This document shows, one piece after another, positions 19,738 to 27,564 of a stretch of DNA of 64,000 nucleotides (its first letter is position 1; the number at the start of each line of letters is the position of its first letter). The notes under the pieces were generated by a model. The model was not told where the DNA came from, ran no database searches, and saw only the letters and a list, made by a program, of their open reading frames with translations. Position numbers and translations under genes: made by a program. The DNA comes from Deltaproteobacteria bacterium (GTDB lineage: Bacteria; Desulfobacterota; Dissulfuribacteria; Dissulfuribacterales; QOAL01), in assembly GCA_026995935.1 (NCBI GenBank), contig JALWNK010000040.1, positions 44,188 to 108,187 on the forward strand, given 5' to 3'.

Positions 19738-20184
19738 ATGTATTCAAATGTGAAAAAGGGATACTTCAAATATCAGCAGACCGACGTAATGAGCCTTTCC
19801 AATGTAGAGATTATCGACAGGCTCCTAAAGGCCTTGTATTCAGACATTGAGCGTGCGGCAGAGGCCATGGAAAAAGGCGATATCGCAAGCAAAGGTGCAA
19901 GGATAACAAGGGCCATTGCCATAGCAGGTGAACTCCAGGCCTCCCTGAATTTCAAGGAGGGTGGGGAGATTGCAGAAAGGCTTAACCTGCTTTACGACTA
20001 TGTTATCAGGGAGCTGCTTTTTGCGAATCTTAAAAACGAGAGGAAAAGGCTTGAAAACGCAAAATCCACCATCTTGCCTATAGTTGAGGCATGGCAAGAG
20101 GTAGTGCTTCATAACAAGACCCATGTAGCAGGTTCCATGTCAGGTGAAAGCACTGGAACAAGGCAGCTTCAGACTGCCCTTTGA
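19738..20184 (+). CDS. fliS: Flagellin export chaperone
   Basis: 148 residues, all-helical FliS family. The N-terminus has the Tyr-rich start (YKYFKYQQTDVMS-like: GYFKYQQTDVMSLSNVEII) and the core EIAERLNLLYDYVIRELLFA is characteristic. FliS binds the C-terminal D0 of flagellin to stop premature assembly and hands it to the export gate. It lies directly between fliD and a FliT-like gene, the standard order. The C-terminal tail (about 20 residues) is Ser/Gly-rich and probably disordered. Confidence 0.93.
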   Translation: MYSNVKKGYFKYQQTDVMSLSNVEIIDRLLKALYSDIERAAEAMEKGDIASKGARITRAIAIAGELQASLNFKEGGEIAERLNLLYDYVIRELLFANLKNERKRLENAKSTILPIVEAWQEVVLHNKTHVAGSMSGESTGTRQLQTAL

Positions 20185-20193
20185 GGTGAAAAT

Positions 20194-20514
20194 ATGCTTC
20201 TGGCCTGCAAGAACTTGGAACAGACCCTCAAGGAGATAACAAGATGTATAGTGGAGGGAGAGATGGGCCGGATGGACGAGCTTTTGTCCCATCGGATTTC
20301 TCTCATTAAAGAGATTCAGGCTGTTGAGCCTTCCAGGGAAGAGGCCCCAGAGGTAGAAGAGATACTAAAATCGGTGATTTCCCTTGAACAGCTGATTACC
20401 GGGCTTGCAAGGGATAAGAAAAAAGAAATCATGGAAGAGATTAGGGAAATCAAGAGCCGTAAAAGGGCCCACAAGGCTTACGGCAATCAAAGCCTTAAAG
20501 GAGTAAGGCCATGA
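20194..20514 (+). CDS. Probable FliT-like flagellar chaperone
   Basis: 106 residues, predicted mostly helical and charged, with no signal or membrane segment. Sequence similarity to FliT is not obvious by eye, but size, helical pattern (an N-terminal helix with LEQTLKEITRCIVEGEMGRM and a basic C-terminus) and position directly after fliS are those of FliT, the chaperone of the cap protein FliD. It overlaps the next gene (flaG) by four bases (ATGA), indicating translational coupling. An alternative is FlgN, which has the same fold. Confidence 0.6.
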   Translation: MLLACKNLEQTLKEITRCIVEGEMGRMDELLSHRISLIKEIQAVEPSREEAPEVEEILKSVISLEQLITGLARDKKKEIMEEIREIKSRKRAHKAYGNQSLKGVRP

Positions 20515-20903
20515 TCACTGAAATAGGAGTAAAACAGTTAAGCTATCCTGCCTTTGATCCATCCCGGCAGGAAGCAGGCAAGAGGATGAACGAGACAGTC
20601 AGGCCCCCCGGCGCCGTGGCTAATGGGGATACCACCGTCACAACAAAAGGCCAGGAAAGCGGCAGGCCAGGAAAGGATTCCGGGCTTCCCAACGAGGTGC
20701 TCCAGGCATTCAAACAGGAATTTGACCTGATCAACAACGTGGAGCTCAAGTTCAACAAGGACGATGAAACGGGCCAGACCTATGTGAAGATAGTAGACAA
20801 GGAAACAGGAGAAGTAATAAGGGAGATTCCACCTGAAGAAGTGAGAAAGCTTGCGGAAAAGCTGGACGAGATGGTGGGTATTCTCCTGGACAAAAAGGCC
20901 TGA
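20511..20903 (+). CDS. flaG: FlaG-family flagellar protein
   Basis: 130 residues. The N-terminal 55 residues are low-complexity; the C-terminal half carries the FlaG domain (NVELKFNKDDETGQTYVKIV then DKETGEVIREIPPEEVRKLA). FlaG proteins affect filament length in several bacteria, though the mechanism is unclear. It starts inside the end of the FliT-like gene (ATGA) and is the last gene of the flagellin group; the next genes are on the opposite strand with only seven bases between stops. Confidence 0.85.
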   Translation: MITEIGVKQLSYPAFDPSRQEAGKRMNETVRPPGAVANGDTTVTTKGQESGRPGKDSGLPNEVLQAFKQEFDLINNVELKFNKDDETGQTYVKIVDKETGEVIREIPPEEVRKLAEKLDEMVGILLDKKA

Positions 20904-20910
20904 AGAACGG

Positions 20911-21087
20911 TCACAGGAACTTTTTATTCAAGAACTCGCACTCCTTGGGAGAAAGGTCGAACTTTATCTCCGCCTCAAGAACCAGTTCCTTCCTGGATCT
21001 TTCCGGGTGTTCCTTGATCATTTCAGAAAACCACCTTACGGCCTTTCTTAGCTTTTCTCCTTCTGGAAGTAGCTCTTCCGTGGACAT
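20911..21087 (-). CDS. Small conserved-looking protein (58 aa) coupled to the selenoprotein gene
   Basis: A 58-residue frame beginning MSTEELLPEGEKLRKAVRWF and ending with LSPKECEFLNKKFL. ATG at 21087 follows GAGGAGG inside the end of the upstream selenoprotein gene, three bases after that gene's stop, so the two are almost certainly co-translated. The composition is charged, helical and cytosolic, with one Cys near the C-terminus. I recall similar short proteins ending in an LSP..EFL motif in Deltaproteobacteria but cannot name a family. A role linked to the redox selenoprotein is inferred only from position. Confidence 0.65.
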   Translation of the reverse strand: MSTEELLPEGEKLRKAVRWFSEMIKEHPERSRKELVLEAEIKFDLSPKECEFLNKKFL

Positions 21088-21090
21088 ATC

Positions 21091-21570
21091 TTATGCCTCC
21101 TCTTTGGCATCGTAGTCGTCAACCAACTTTTCAAGTTCCTGAACCGTTTTTGCTATTACCTTGAAACATTCCCTTCGCCTGCTGGAAGGGTCTCTGTAAA
21201 ATGACTTGACCTGCTTTATATCCTTCCAGTCTATACGGGCGATGTCTGAGCAGTTCATGCCTCCGTATTCCCTTGTAATCTCCCGGAATACCTTGACCAT
21301 TTTGTTGGAAAGTTTCCACATGAGGCGGTGATCCCTTTCTTCGGGGCCTTCCTTACCCATGAGGATTCCAAGTATTGCCAACGCCCCGGCCAGGCTGCCA
21401 CAGGTTCCTCCACTGCTTCCGAGTCCGCCACCGAATGGAGACAGAGCCTTTATCACCTCTTCTGAATTGATACCCCTTTTTTCTGCAACTGCAGAAAAGA
21501 CCGCCTGGCTTCAGTGATAACCCTTTTTGAAAAGCTGTTGCGCCTTTTGGGCCGTGCCGAGTTTCTCCAT
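21091..21570 (-). CDS. C_GCAxxG_C_C family redox selenoprotein (UGA = Sec20)
   Basis: ATG at 21570 follows AAGGAGG by five bases. The frame reads MEKLGTAQKAQQLFKKGYH, then TGA (21513-21511), then SQAVFSAVAEKRG and continues unbroken for 159 residues. In this family the position after the Gly-aromatic pair is a conserved redox Cys (FNCSQAV-type), so UGA replaces exactly that Cys. The other family cysteines are present: GGTCGSLAGA, GGMNCSDI and RRRECFKVI. An 8-bp hairpin lies 20 bases after the UGA (listed separately). Without recoding, a normal gene caller would miss the first 38 residues. The family is a putative redox protein often near transporters; I recall Sec-containing members but could not verify. 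The function is probably thiol/selenol redox chemistry in the cytosol. It is followed by a coupled 58-residue gene. Confidence 0.85.
21477..21502 (-). promoter_or_regulatory. Candidate bacterial SECIS hairpin
   Basis: On the minus strand, UUUUCUGC pairs perfectly with GCAGAAAA around the loop AGUU (loop at 21490-21487). There are 20 bases between the UGA and the loop. The published bSECIS pattern asks for a small apical loop with G in the first or second position at roughly 16-37 bases from the UGA; all three conditions hold here. SelB would bind this loop to deliver Sec-tRNA. Confidence 0.75.
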
Positions 21571-21644
21571 GAAACCTCCTTGGAATTTCAAATAAAATCT
21601 AATAGCATCCAGCTACTTGTACAAGGTTTATGGGGGATGCCTGA

Positions 21645-22454
21645 GTGAAAACGAATCTGATAAGAAGAAGCAGGGCTCTTAAGGCACTAGTTGTTGTGGT
21701 GCTCCTTTTAAGTAGCAGTTTATTTTTCGGGTGTTCCCTCTTTAAGAAAAAGACTCCCGCAATCTCCAGCCTTCCTCAAAGGACCGGGGTCTTTCAAAGG
21801 GATATTTTAAAAAGGGCACTATTTTTCAGTTCCATGAGGCTTTCTGGCAGGCTCAAACTCCAGGCCAGGGAAAGGGAGTTTCCATGGGTAAGGATAAATG
21901 CATGGCTTGTTTCAGGAGAGGGCGGGTCATACCTGAGAATAAAGGGTTTTGCAGCCTTTGGAATAACCGTCTTTGACCTTCTGGCAAAGGAAGAGAGGGC
22001 ATGGATTTACCTTCCAAGATCAGGCAAGGTATATGAAGGTTTTCATTTCTTTACAAATTACGGTTCCATCAATGTAAAAAACGCAGTACGTGCCATGGAG
22101 ATGATCTTAAATCCCTGGTCGCCTGTCAGGTACATATCCCCTGAAGAGGTGCCGTGCCAGAAGAAGGAACATGTGGCCTTGGCTTGTTTCAAAGGAGGCT
22201 TCATGGGGCGCACCTTTACCTTTGAATACGTTTTAGAGGACCTTTTGCCCCACAGGTTTTACTCCAAAGAGATGGAGGTCTTGTTTTCAGGTAAGACAGG
22301 GGAAAACGGATGTTATCCAGGGCAGGTCCAATTCTTTCTCTCAAGGGCTGGAATAAGGGGCAGGCTTACGGTGTCAAATATTAGACGTGTTGACATTGGC
22401 CCTGAAAGCCAGTTGTTTGATGAGTCCTATTTTCTTGGGAAGAAAGAACCATGA
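21645..22454 (+). CDS. Outer-membrane-type lipoprotein, LolA/LolB-like (DUF4292-like)
   Basis: 269 residues from a GTG start. The N-terminus is a lipoprotein signal (basic start, hydrophobic stretch, then SSLFFGC with Cys about residue 30). The body is beta-rich (MRLSGRLKLQ, YLRIKGFAAFGITVFDLLAK, AWIYLPRSGKVYEG), resembling the LolB/DUF4292 fold that binds lipids or lipoproteins in the periplasm. It could help localise lipoproteins, but the precise role is not known. It stands alone on the plus strand and its last 28 bases overlap the convergent pabC gene. No operon partners are apparent. Confidence 0.65.
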   Translation: MKTNLIRRSRALKALVVVVLLLSSSLFFGCSLFKKKTPAISSLPQRTGVFQRDILKRALFFSSMRLSGRLKLQAREREFPWVRINAWLVSGEGGSYLRIKGFAAFGITVFDLLAKEERAWIYLPRSGKVYEGFHFFTNYGSINVKNAVRAMEMILNPWSPVRYISPEEVPCQKKEHVALACFKGGFMGRTFTFEYVLEDLLPHRFYSKEMEVLFSGKTGENGCYPGQVQFFLSRAGIRGRLTVSNIRRVDIGPESQLFDESYFLGKKEP

Positions 22455-23119
22455 GAGTCCCCTGCAACTACAGCTTCAACTAGACCCCTAACGGAGTTTC
22501 CAAGAAATATCTTTTTTGCATTGAGTAAATCATGGACTTTCAGTACCGCCTCTTCTGCCTGGCCCTTTTCAATGAGATGCCTTCTCAGTGTGCCAGGGAG
22601 CAGGCCCGAAGAAAGGGTAGGTGTCAGGAGTCTACCCCCTCCAGCGTCAAGGAACAGGTTTGTGATGGTACCCTGGGTCAGCTCGTTACGTTCGTTAAGA
22701 AAAATGGTCTCAAAAAGGCCTGCAGCATCAAGTCTTTTCCTTTCAAGGTCAAAAAGTTCCCTTTTTGTGGTCTTGTGATAAAGGAAAATGTCCGAGCTTT
22801 TCACTTTTTGTTGGGAGATATCCACGAGTACTGGTGTTTTTATTTGGGAGCAAAGCCCTGCGTATGTCACCTCCAATTGGCCTGACCTGTCGAGGGTGAC
22901 ACGGACCCTCATGGTATCTTGTGCGTTTTTACAAAAATCCTCCTGGGCTTTATGGAGTCTTTTTAAGAATTCATTTTTGCAAAAGGGGAATCCAAAGAAG
23001 GAGGCAGAGCCCTTAAGCCTTTCCATGTGTTCTTTTAAAAAACTATAGCGGCCTGTCCCATCTGGGCCTTTCTCCCAGGCCATGGTTTCTATCAATAGAA
23101 GATCATCTGGAATATTCAT
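22427..23119 (-). CDS. pabC: Aminodeoxychorismate lyase / class IV aminotransferase
   Basis: 230 residues, PLP-dependent fold type IV. The signature TIFLNERNELTQGTITNLFL (written here in part: FLNERNELTQGTITNLF) and LLPGTLRRHLIE are conserved in PabC and branched-chain aminotransferases. The catalytic Lys should be the one in HKTTKRELFD. Because it follows pabB with a four-base ATGA overlap, the reaction is most likely conversion of 4-amino-4-deoxychorismate to p-aminobenzoate plus pyruvate for folate synthesis. The 3' end overlaps the convergent lipoprotein gene. Confidence 0.85.
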   Translation of the reverse strand: MNIPDDLLLIETMAWEKGPDGTGRYSFLKEHMERLKGSASFFGFPFCKNEFLKRLHKAQEDFCKNAQDTMRVRVTLDRSGQLEVTYAGLCSQIKTPVLVDISQQKVKSSDIFLYHKTTKRELFDLERKRLDAAGLFETIFLNERNELTQGTITNLFLDAGGGRLLTPTLSSGLLPGTLRRHLIEKGQAEEAVLKVHDLLNAKKIFLGNSVRGLVEAVVAGDSHGSFFPRK

Positions 23120-24354
23120 AAATAATCCGTGCCTGGTATGGGTTTACTGGAAACGAATTTTGCCTTAAGCAGGGTTTCTTGGTATTCGCACTGGGGGTCA
23201 GAACCAATGGTGATTCCTGCACCTATCCCAAGCTCAGCCCTTCTTTCCTTGAGTGTAACCGTTCGGATGGCAACATTGAATATGGCATCCCTTTGGGGGG
23301 TAATAAAACCGATGGCGCCTGTATAAACACCGCGGGGGTTAGATTCAAGCTCTGCGATTATCTCCATTGACCTGATTTTTGGGGCGCCTGTTATGGATCC
23401 GCACGGAAAAAGGGACTTAAAGATGTGGTAGAGGCTGGCACTTTCTTTTATTCGCCCCTCCACCTTTGACGTCATCTGGAAAAGGGTCTCATAGCGCTCT
23501 ATCCTGAAAAGTTCAGGAACCTTGACAGAGCCTGTCTGACATATCTTTCCAAGATCATTTCTTAAAAGGTCCACTATCATCACGTTTTCAGCCCTGTTTT
23601 TTTCATCGTTAAATAGGGCCTTGGCCCTGGCATGGTCATCCTCCTGGTCTTTTCCCCTGGGGGCGGTGCCTTTCATGGGCCTTGACCAGATAAGGCTGCC
23701 CTTTTTGGCAAAGAAAAGTTCAGGGGAAAAGGACAATATTTCAAGGCCTGGAAATGGGCGTATAAAGGCGGAGTAATCCACGGACTGTCTGTCTTTTAGC
23801 CTTCTGTAAAGGTCAAATCCGAGGCCATTCCAGTCAAAGGCTGCCCGAATGGTGTAATTTATCTGGTAGGTATCTCCTGCTTTTATATATCCGTGGATTT
23901 TCCTGATGGCATTTATGAATTCTGCCTTCGAGGTATCAAATTCAAGTTCAATAGGAGTTTCCTTGATTACAGGAGCGAAAGAAAGGCTGATCTCTAACGG
24001 TTCCTCATAGAGGCCAAACCACCCAAGGGGCATGGGAGGGCTCTTTTTTTGAAGAATAGCCCTTAGCTTTGGGATGAGAAGATAGCCAGTCTCGTACGAA
24101 AGCCAGCCCGCTGCATATAGGCCGCTATTTAAGCCCTCTTCAAGATTTTCAAAAAAATCCCTTAATTGGCTACCATCTGCCAGGGAGTCCAGGATCAAGG
24201 TTTTTTGGGGGTTCTTAAAAAGCAGGCTTTTTTTCTGGCCCGAGGGTGTTATTCCATTGTCCCAAAGGAAAAGGCCCTGGGCTGATTCCATATATGTACT
24301 GTCTGGGCAGATTTGTGTGTCTGGCATCTGCTTTTGTCTTTTACGCTTTTTCAA
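23116..24354 (-). CDS. pabB: Aminodeoxychorismate synthase component I
   Basis: Up to 412 residues; an internal Met at 24327 is a possible later start. The chorismate-binding core is clear: AGDTYQINYTIRAAF, FLIWSRPMKGTAPRGKD (the PIKGT-type motif), ENVMIVDLLRNDLGKIC, and GSITGAPKIRSMEIIAELE. With a glutamine amidotransferase (PabA/TrpG, not in this window) it makes aminodeoxychorismate from chorismate. PIKGT-type Lys in MKGTAP distinguishes PabB from anthranilate synthase and supports the call. It is co-transcribed with pabC (ATGA overlap), the folate p-aminobenzoate branch. The upstream 90 bases separate it from a tRNA gene on the other strand. Confidence 0.88.
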   Translation of the reverse strand: MKKRKRQKQMPDTQICPDSTYMESAQGLFLWDNGITPSGQKKSLLFKNPQKTLILDSLADGSQLRDFFENLEEGLNSGLYAAGWLSYETGYLLIPKLRAILQKKSPPMPLGWFGLYEEPLEISLSFAPVIKETPIELEFDTSKAEFINAIRKIHGYIKAGDTYQINYTIRAAFDWNGLGFDLYRRLKDRQSVDYSAFIRPFPGLEILSFSPELFFAKKGSLIWSRPMKGTAPRGKDQEDDHARAKALFNDEKNRAENVMIVDLLRNDLGKICQTGSVKVPELFRIERYETLFQMTSKVEGRIKESASLYHIFKSLFPCGSITGAPKIRSMEIIAELESNPRGVYTGAIGFITPQRDAIFNVAIRTVTLKERRAELGIGAGITIGSDPQCEYQETLLKAKFVSSKPIPGTDYL

Positions 24355-24445
24355 GTGGCACTAAATTTTCGCCACTTTTACCCCAATTTTAAAGGTTGAC
24401 AAGGCCTCTCCATATCTTTAATACTTTCTTCTAAAATTCGTACAT

Positions 24446-24520
24446 GGGCGGTTAACTCAGCGGGAGAGTGCCACCTTCACACGGTGGAAGTCACTGGTTC
24501 GATCCCAGTACCGCCCACCA
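24446..24520 (+). tRNA. tRNA-Val (anticodon CAC)
   Basis: 75 bases with encoded CCA. The acceptor stem GGGCGGT/ACCGCCC pairs fully, the D arm is GTTAACTCAGCGGGAGAGT-like, the anticodon stem CCACC/GGTGG closes a seven-base loop TTCACAC giving anticodon CAC, and the T arm contains GGTTCGATCC. It reads GUG valine codons. No other tRNA is adjacent. Confidence 0.97.
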
Positions 24521-24767
24521 CCTTTTCTTTCCTGCCAGCACAATCCTGACTCAACCCGCCACCATAGAAACTCTTAGAACATCGTGGCGTCCGGGGTTTT
24601 TTTATCAGCTCCAGAACATTTTTCTGTTGGTATCAGCCGCTTGATTTAGCCTGGTTTACGCGGCCGGAGCAGTAAGGGTATTGGGAGAATCTATAATCCA
24701 TAGATTTTCTTGCTTGAAAATTCAGTGTGTTGGTAGTTTGATTTTTTGGTAAATTTATTGACGAAAT

Positions 24768-24782
24768 TAAACTTTAAGTTTA
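24768..24782. promoter_or_regulatory. Perfect 15-base palindrome ahead of the DUF4143 ATPase
   Basis: TAAACTT-T-AAGTTTA lies 11 bases before the proposed ATG of the ATPase gene and overlaps where its promoter or ribosome site would be. Such a symmetric site could be an operator, but no regulator is known here. A TTGACG at 24759-24764 could be a -35 element. Confidence 0.3.
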
Positions 24783-24793
24783 GTCTTATCAAT

Positions 24794-25993
24794 ATGCTGT
24801 ATGTTAAGCGTATAATAACCCCTGTTTTTAAAAGGGCCCTTTCCCAGTTTCCGTCAGTTCTTCTTACTGGGCCTAGGCAATCAGGAAAGACGACCTTATT
24901 GCTCAAAGAAATTTCCGAACCCAGGACATATATCACCTTTGACGATCCGCTACAGAGAGAGCTTGCAATGGGTGACCCCAGGGGCTTTTTGGCCGCCATA
25001 AAAGATTTTCCAGTAATTTTTGACGAGATTCAATATGTGCCTCAACTTTTTCCATATATAAAAATGCATATTGATTCCAATAGGACGGATAGCGGCAAGT
25101 GGATTTTGACAGGTTCCCAGCAGTTTCATTTGATGAAGAATGTGACAGAGTCCCTGGCGGGCCGTATTGCCTTGATGGACCTTTTGCCCTTTGATTTTCA
25201 GGAGATAAGCTCTTTTGCAAAAAGAGATCTTGAGGACACATTGTGGAATTCCTCCTTTCCAGAGCCGGCAATTATGCCAGAAAAAAGAGACCTGTGGATC
25301 CGATCATATATTCAGACATACATAGAAAGGGACATAAGACAGCTCATCAACGTCAGGGACGTAAATTTCTTTAACCACTTTCTGGTTGCCTCGGCAGCCA
25401 GGCACGCTCAGGAGTTCAAAAAATCGGTGTTTTCAAGACAGGTGGGAGTTTCTCAGCCCACCATCAAGAAATGGATGGGAATTTTGGAGGCCTCATACCT
25501 GGTATTTTTACTTCCGCCATATTTCAGGAATTTTGGGAAAAGGCTTGTTAAAAGCCCCAAGTTTTATTTTTTGGATTCGGCCCTGGTGGCTTATCTTACG
25601 AGACAACCAGACAAAAGTTCATTGATTGCAGGCCCCATGGGTGGCGCCCTCTTCGAGGGCTGGGTTGTTAGTGAGACAGTAAAGGCCTTTTATAATGCCG
25701 GGAAGAGACCTGACATTTATTTTTGGCGTTCTCACGATGGAATGGAGGTGGATTTGATTGTGGCTATTGGAGGCAAATATTTCCCTGTTGAAATCAAGCT
25801 CACCGCCACTCCAACACTCAAGCACATTGAACCCTTGAAAAAGTTCATAAAATTGCTTCCGCCTGAAGAGGCAGGTAATGGACTTTTGGTGTGCAAAGTG
25901 GAAGGGCCTGTAAATATGGCCGGCAATATAAAGGCGATCCCCTGGCATGACTATCCCTTTTGGCTAAAGAAACGGTTAGCCTCTTTGGGATAA
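24794..25993 (+). CDS. AAA ATPase with DUF4143 domain
   Basis: 399 residues from ATG 24794 (MLYVKRIITPVFKRALSQF); the frame is open 48 bases further. Walker A is LLTGPRQSGKTTLLL, Walker B is FPVIFDEIQYVP, and the sensor-like LTGSQQFHLMKNVTESLAGR follows. The C-terminal DUF4143 half (FFNHFLVASAARHA, VEVDLIV-type nuclease-like patch MEVDLIVAIGGKYFPVEIK) is the standard partner. These single-gene ATPases are very common, patchily distributed and poorly understood; some are suspected toxin-antitoxin or defence elements. Its position between a tRNA gene and a biosynthetic operon suits a mobile or acquired gene, but no attachment-site repeat was seen. Confidence 0.85.
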   Translation: MLYVKRIITPVFKRALSQFPSVLLTGPRQSGKTTLLLKEISEPRTYITFDDPLQRELAMGDPRGFLAAIKDFPVIFDEIQYVPQLFPYIKMHIDSNRTDSGKWILTGSQQFHLMKNVTESLAGRIALMDLLPFDFQEISSFAKRDLEDTLWNSSFPEPAIMPEKRDLWIRSYIQTYIERDIRQLINVRDVNFFNHFLVASAARHAQEFKKSVFSRQVGVSQPTIKKWMGILEASYLVFLLPPYFRNFGKRLVKSPKFYFLDSALVAYLTRQPDKSSLIAGPMGGALFEGWVVSETVKAFYNAGKRPDIYFWRSHDGMEVDLIVAIGGKYFPVEIKLTATPTLKHIEPLKKFIKLLPPEEAGNGLLVCKVEGPVNMAGNIKAIPWHDYPFWLKKRLASLG

Positions 25994-26055
25994 CTGAAAC
26001 TGTCCCTTCAGTCTGCTGTTGCCATAATCTCAAGGCTGTTCTAATTTCTCCTTCC

Positions 26056-27564
26056 ATGTCCAGGGCAAAAAGCATAATGTTTCAAGGTACTGGGTCAGGT
26101 GTTGGGAAAAGCATTGTGGCAGCAGCCATGTGCAGGCTGCTTTCGCGACGCGGGGTAAAGGTTGCCCCCTTTAAGGCCCAGAACATGGCCCTCAACTCCT
26201 TTGTCACTGGTGATGGAAAGGAAATGGGCAGGGCCCAGGTCTTTCAGGCAGAGGCATGCGGCCTTCTTCCAGACGTGCGGATGAATCCAGTTTTGTTAAA
26301 GCCCTCTGCAGATGCAAGAAGCCAGGTGATACTGATGGGGGAGCCCTTTGAACACCTTAGTGCCAGGGACTATTACCAGCGGTCAAAGGCTCACTGGGAG
26401 GTGGTTCGGAAGGCCTATGACAGTCTTAGCAGCGAGTACGAGGTCATAGTCGTAGAGGGGGCCGGGAGCCCTGCTGAGATAAACTTAAGGAAAACAGACA
26501 TAGTGAACATGACGACTGCGGAATATGCAGGGGCTTCAGTGCTTATCGTGGCGGATATCGACAGGGGAGGGGTCTTTGCGAGTCTCAAGGGTACCTTTGA
26601 CCTTGTGGAGGAGAGATTCAGGCCACTTATAAAGGGTTTTATCATAAACAAGTTTCGGGGAGACCGTGGCCTTCTTGAGCCTGGAATCGAGATGTTTTCT
26701 GATATCGTCCCAGTTCCAGTGCTTGGGGTGCTTCCATGGTTTCATGACATTCATGTGGATGAGGAGGACGGGGTTTTCGTGGGAAAAATCCAGGCAAGAA
26801 GTGCAAAAAGAGTTGATGCCCTTCGGATATGTGTGGCAAGGCTTCCCAGGATAAGTAACTTTACAGATTTTTCCGCCCTTTCCCTTGAAGAGGACGTGGA
26901 GGTTGTACTAAGTGAAGACCCAAGGGAGCTCTTATCCTCAGACATTGCAATCCTTCCAGGTACCAAGGCCACCACCTCTGACCTCTTGTTTCTAAAAAGC
27001 CGTGGATGGGACAGGGCCCTTAAGAAGTTCGTTGAAAGGGGAGGAGTATTGGCAGGAATCTGCGGGGGGTTCCAGATGCTCGGCCTAACAGTTTCAGACC
27101 GTCTTGGAACCGATGGGCCATCTGGAACATACGAGGGATTCGGGCTTCTTCCAATGGATACGAAGATGTCAGGGAAAAAGGTCCTGAAACAGCTGGAGAT
27201 TTGTATACCATCTCCTTTGCTTCACCAGGGGGAAATTAACGTAACTGGCTATGAGATACACATGGGAAGAAGCGTGCCTCGAGGGGATATTTCTGGGAAT
27301 TTGTACTCGGTTGGATCAGGTGATTGCCATGTCTTCGTATGGGATGGGGAAAGGGGCATCCTTGGCACCTACATCCACGGCATATTTGATAACGACCTTT
27401 TCAGACGCGCCTTCCTTGATTTTGCCAGAAAGAGAAAGGGCCTTGAGCCACTTTCAGCCACCTTCAACTATAGAGACTATCGGCTTAAACAGTTTGACAA
27501 GCTTGCAGACTGGCTTGAGGAAAACTGCGACACTGAAGAGCTTTTGAGGCTTGTGGATGTTTGA
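26056..27564 (+). CDS. cobQ: Cobyric acid synthase
   Basis: 502 residues from ATG 26056 (MSRAKSIMFQGTGSGVGKS), chosen because CobQ normally begins at this point; the frame is open upstream. The N-terminal ATP-grasp-like/DTBS domain (GTGSGVGKS, VAPFKAQNMALNSFVT, VVEGAGSPAEINL) and C-terminal glutamine amidotransferase domain (LAGICGGFQMLG with the nucleophile Cys, GTYIHGIFDN with the His) are intact. It amidates adenosyl-cobyrinic acid a,c-diamide at four positions in cobalamin synthesis. cbiB starts within its last codons, so the two form an operon. Cobalamin is needed by the radical SAM/B12 protein seen earlier and by many anaerobic pathways. Confidence 0.95.
   Translation: MSRAKSIMFQGTGSGVGKSIVAAAMCRLLSRRGVKVAPFKAQNMALNSFVTGDGKEMGRAQVFQAEACGLLPDVRMNPVLLKPSADARSQVILMGEPFEHLSARDYYQRSKAHWEVVRKAYDSLSSEYEVIVVEGAGSPAEINLRKTDIVNMTTAEYAGASVLIVADIDRGGVFASLKGTFDLVEERFRPLIKGFIINKFRGDRGLLEPGIEMFSDIVPVPVLGVLPWFHDIHVDEEDGVFVGKIQARSAKRVDALRICVARLPRISNFTDFSALSLEEDVEVVLSEDPRELLSSDIAILPGTKATTSDLLFLKSRGWDRALKKFVERGGVLAGICGGFQMLGLTVSDRLGTDGPSGTYEGFGLLPMDTKMSGKKVLKQLEICIPSPLLHQGEINVTGYEIHMGRSVPRGDISGNLYSVGSGDCHVFVWDGERGILGTYIHGIFDNDLFRRAFLDFARKRKGLEPLSATFNYRDYRLKQFDKLADWLEENCDTEELLRLVDV

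Noticed and set aside
21457..21570. A frameshift in the C_GCAxxG_C_C gene
   Set aside because: Careful reading of the homopolymers (four Ts, five As, three Gs) gives one continuous frame; only the UGA interrupts it.
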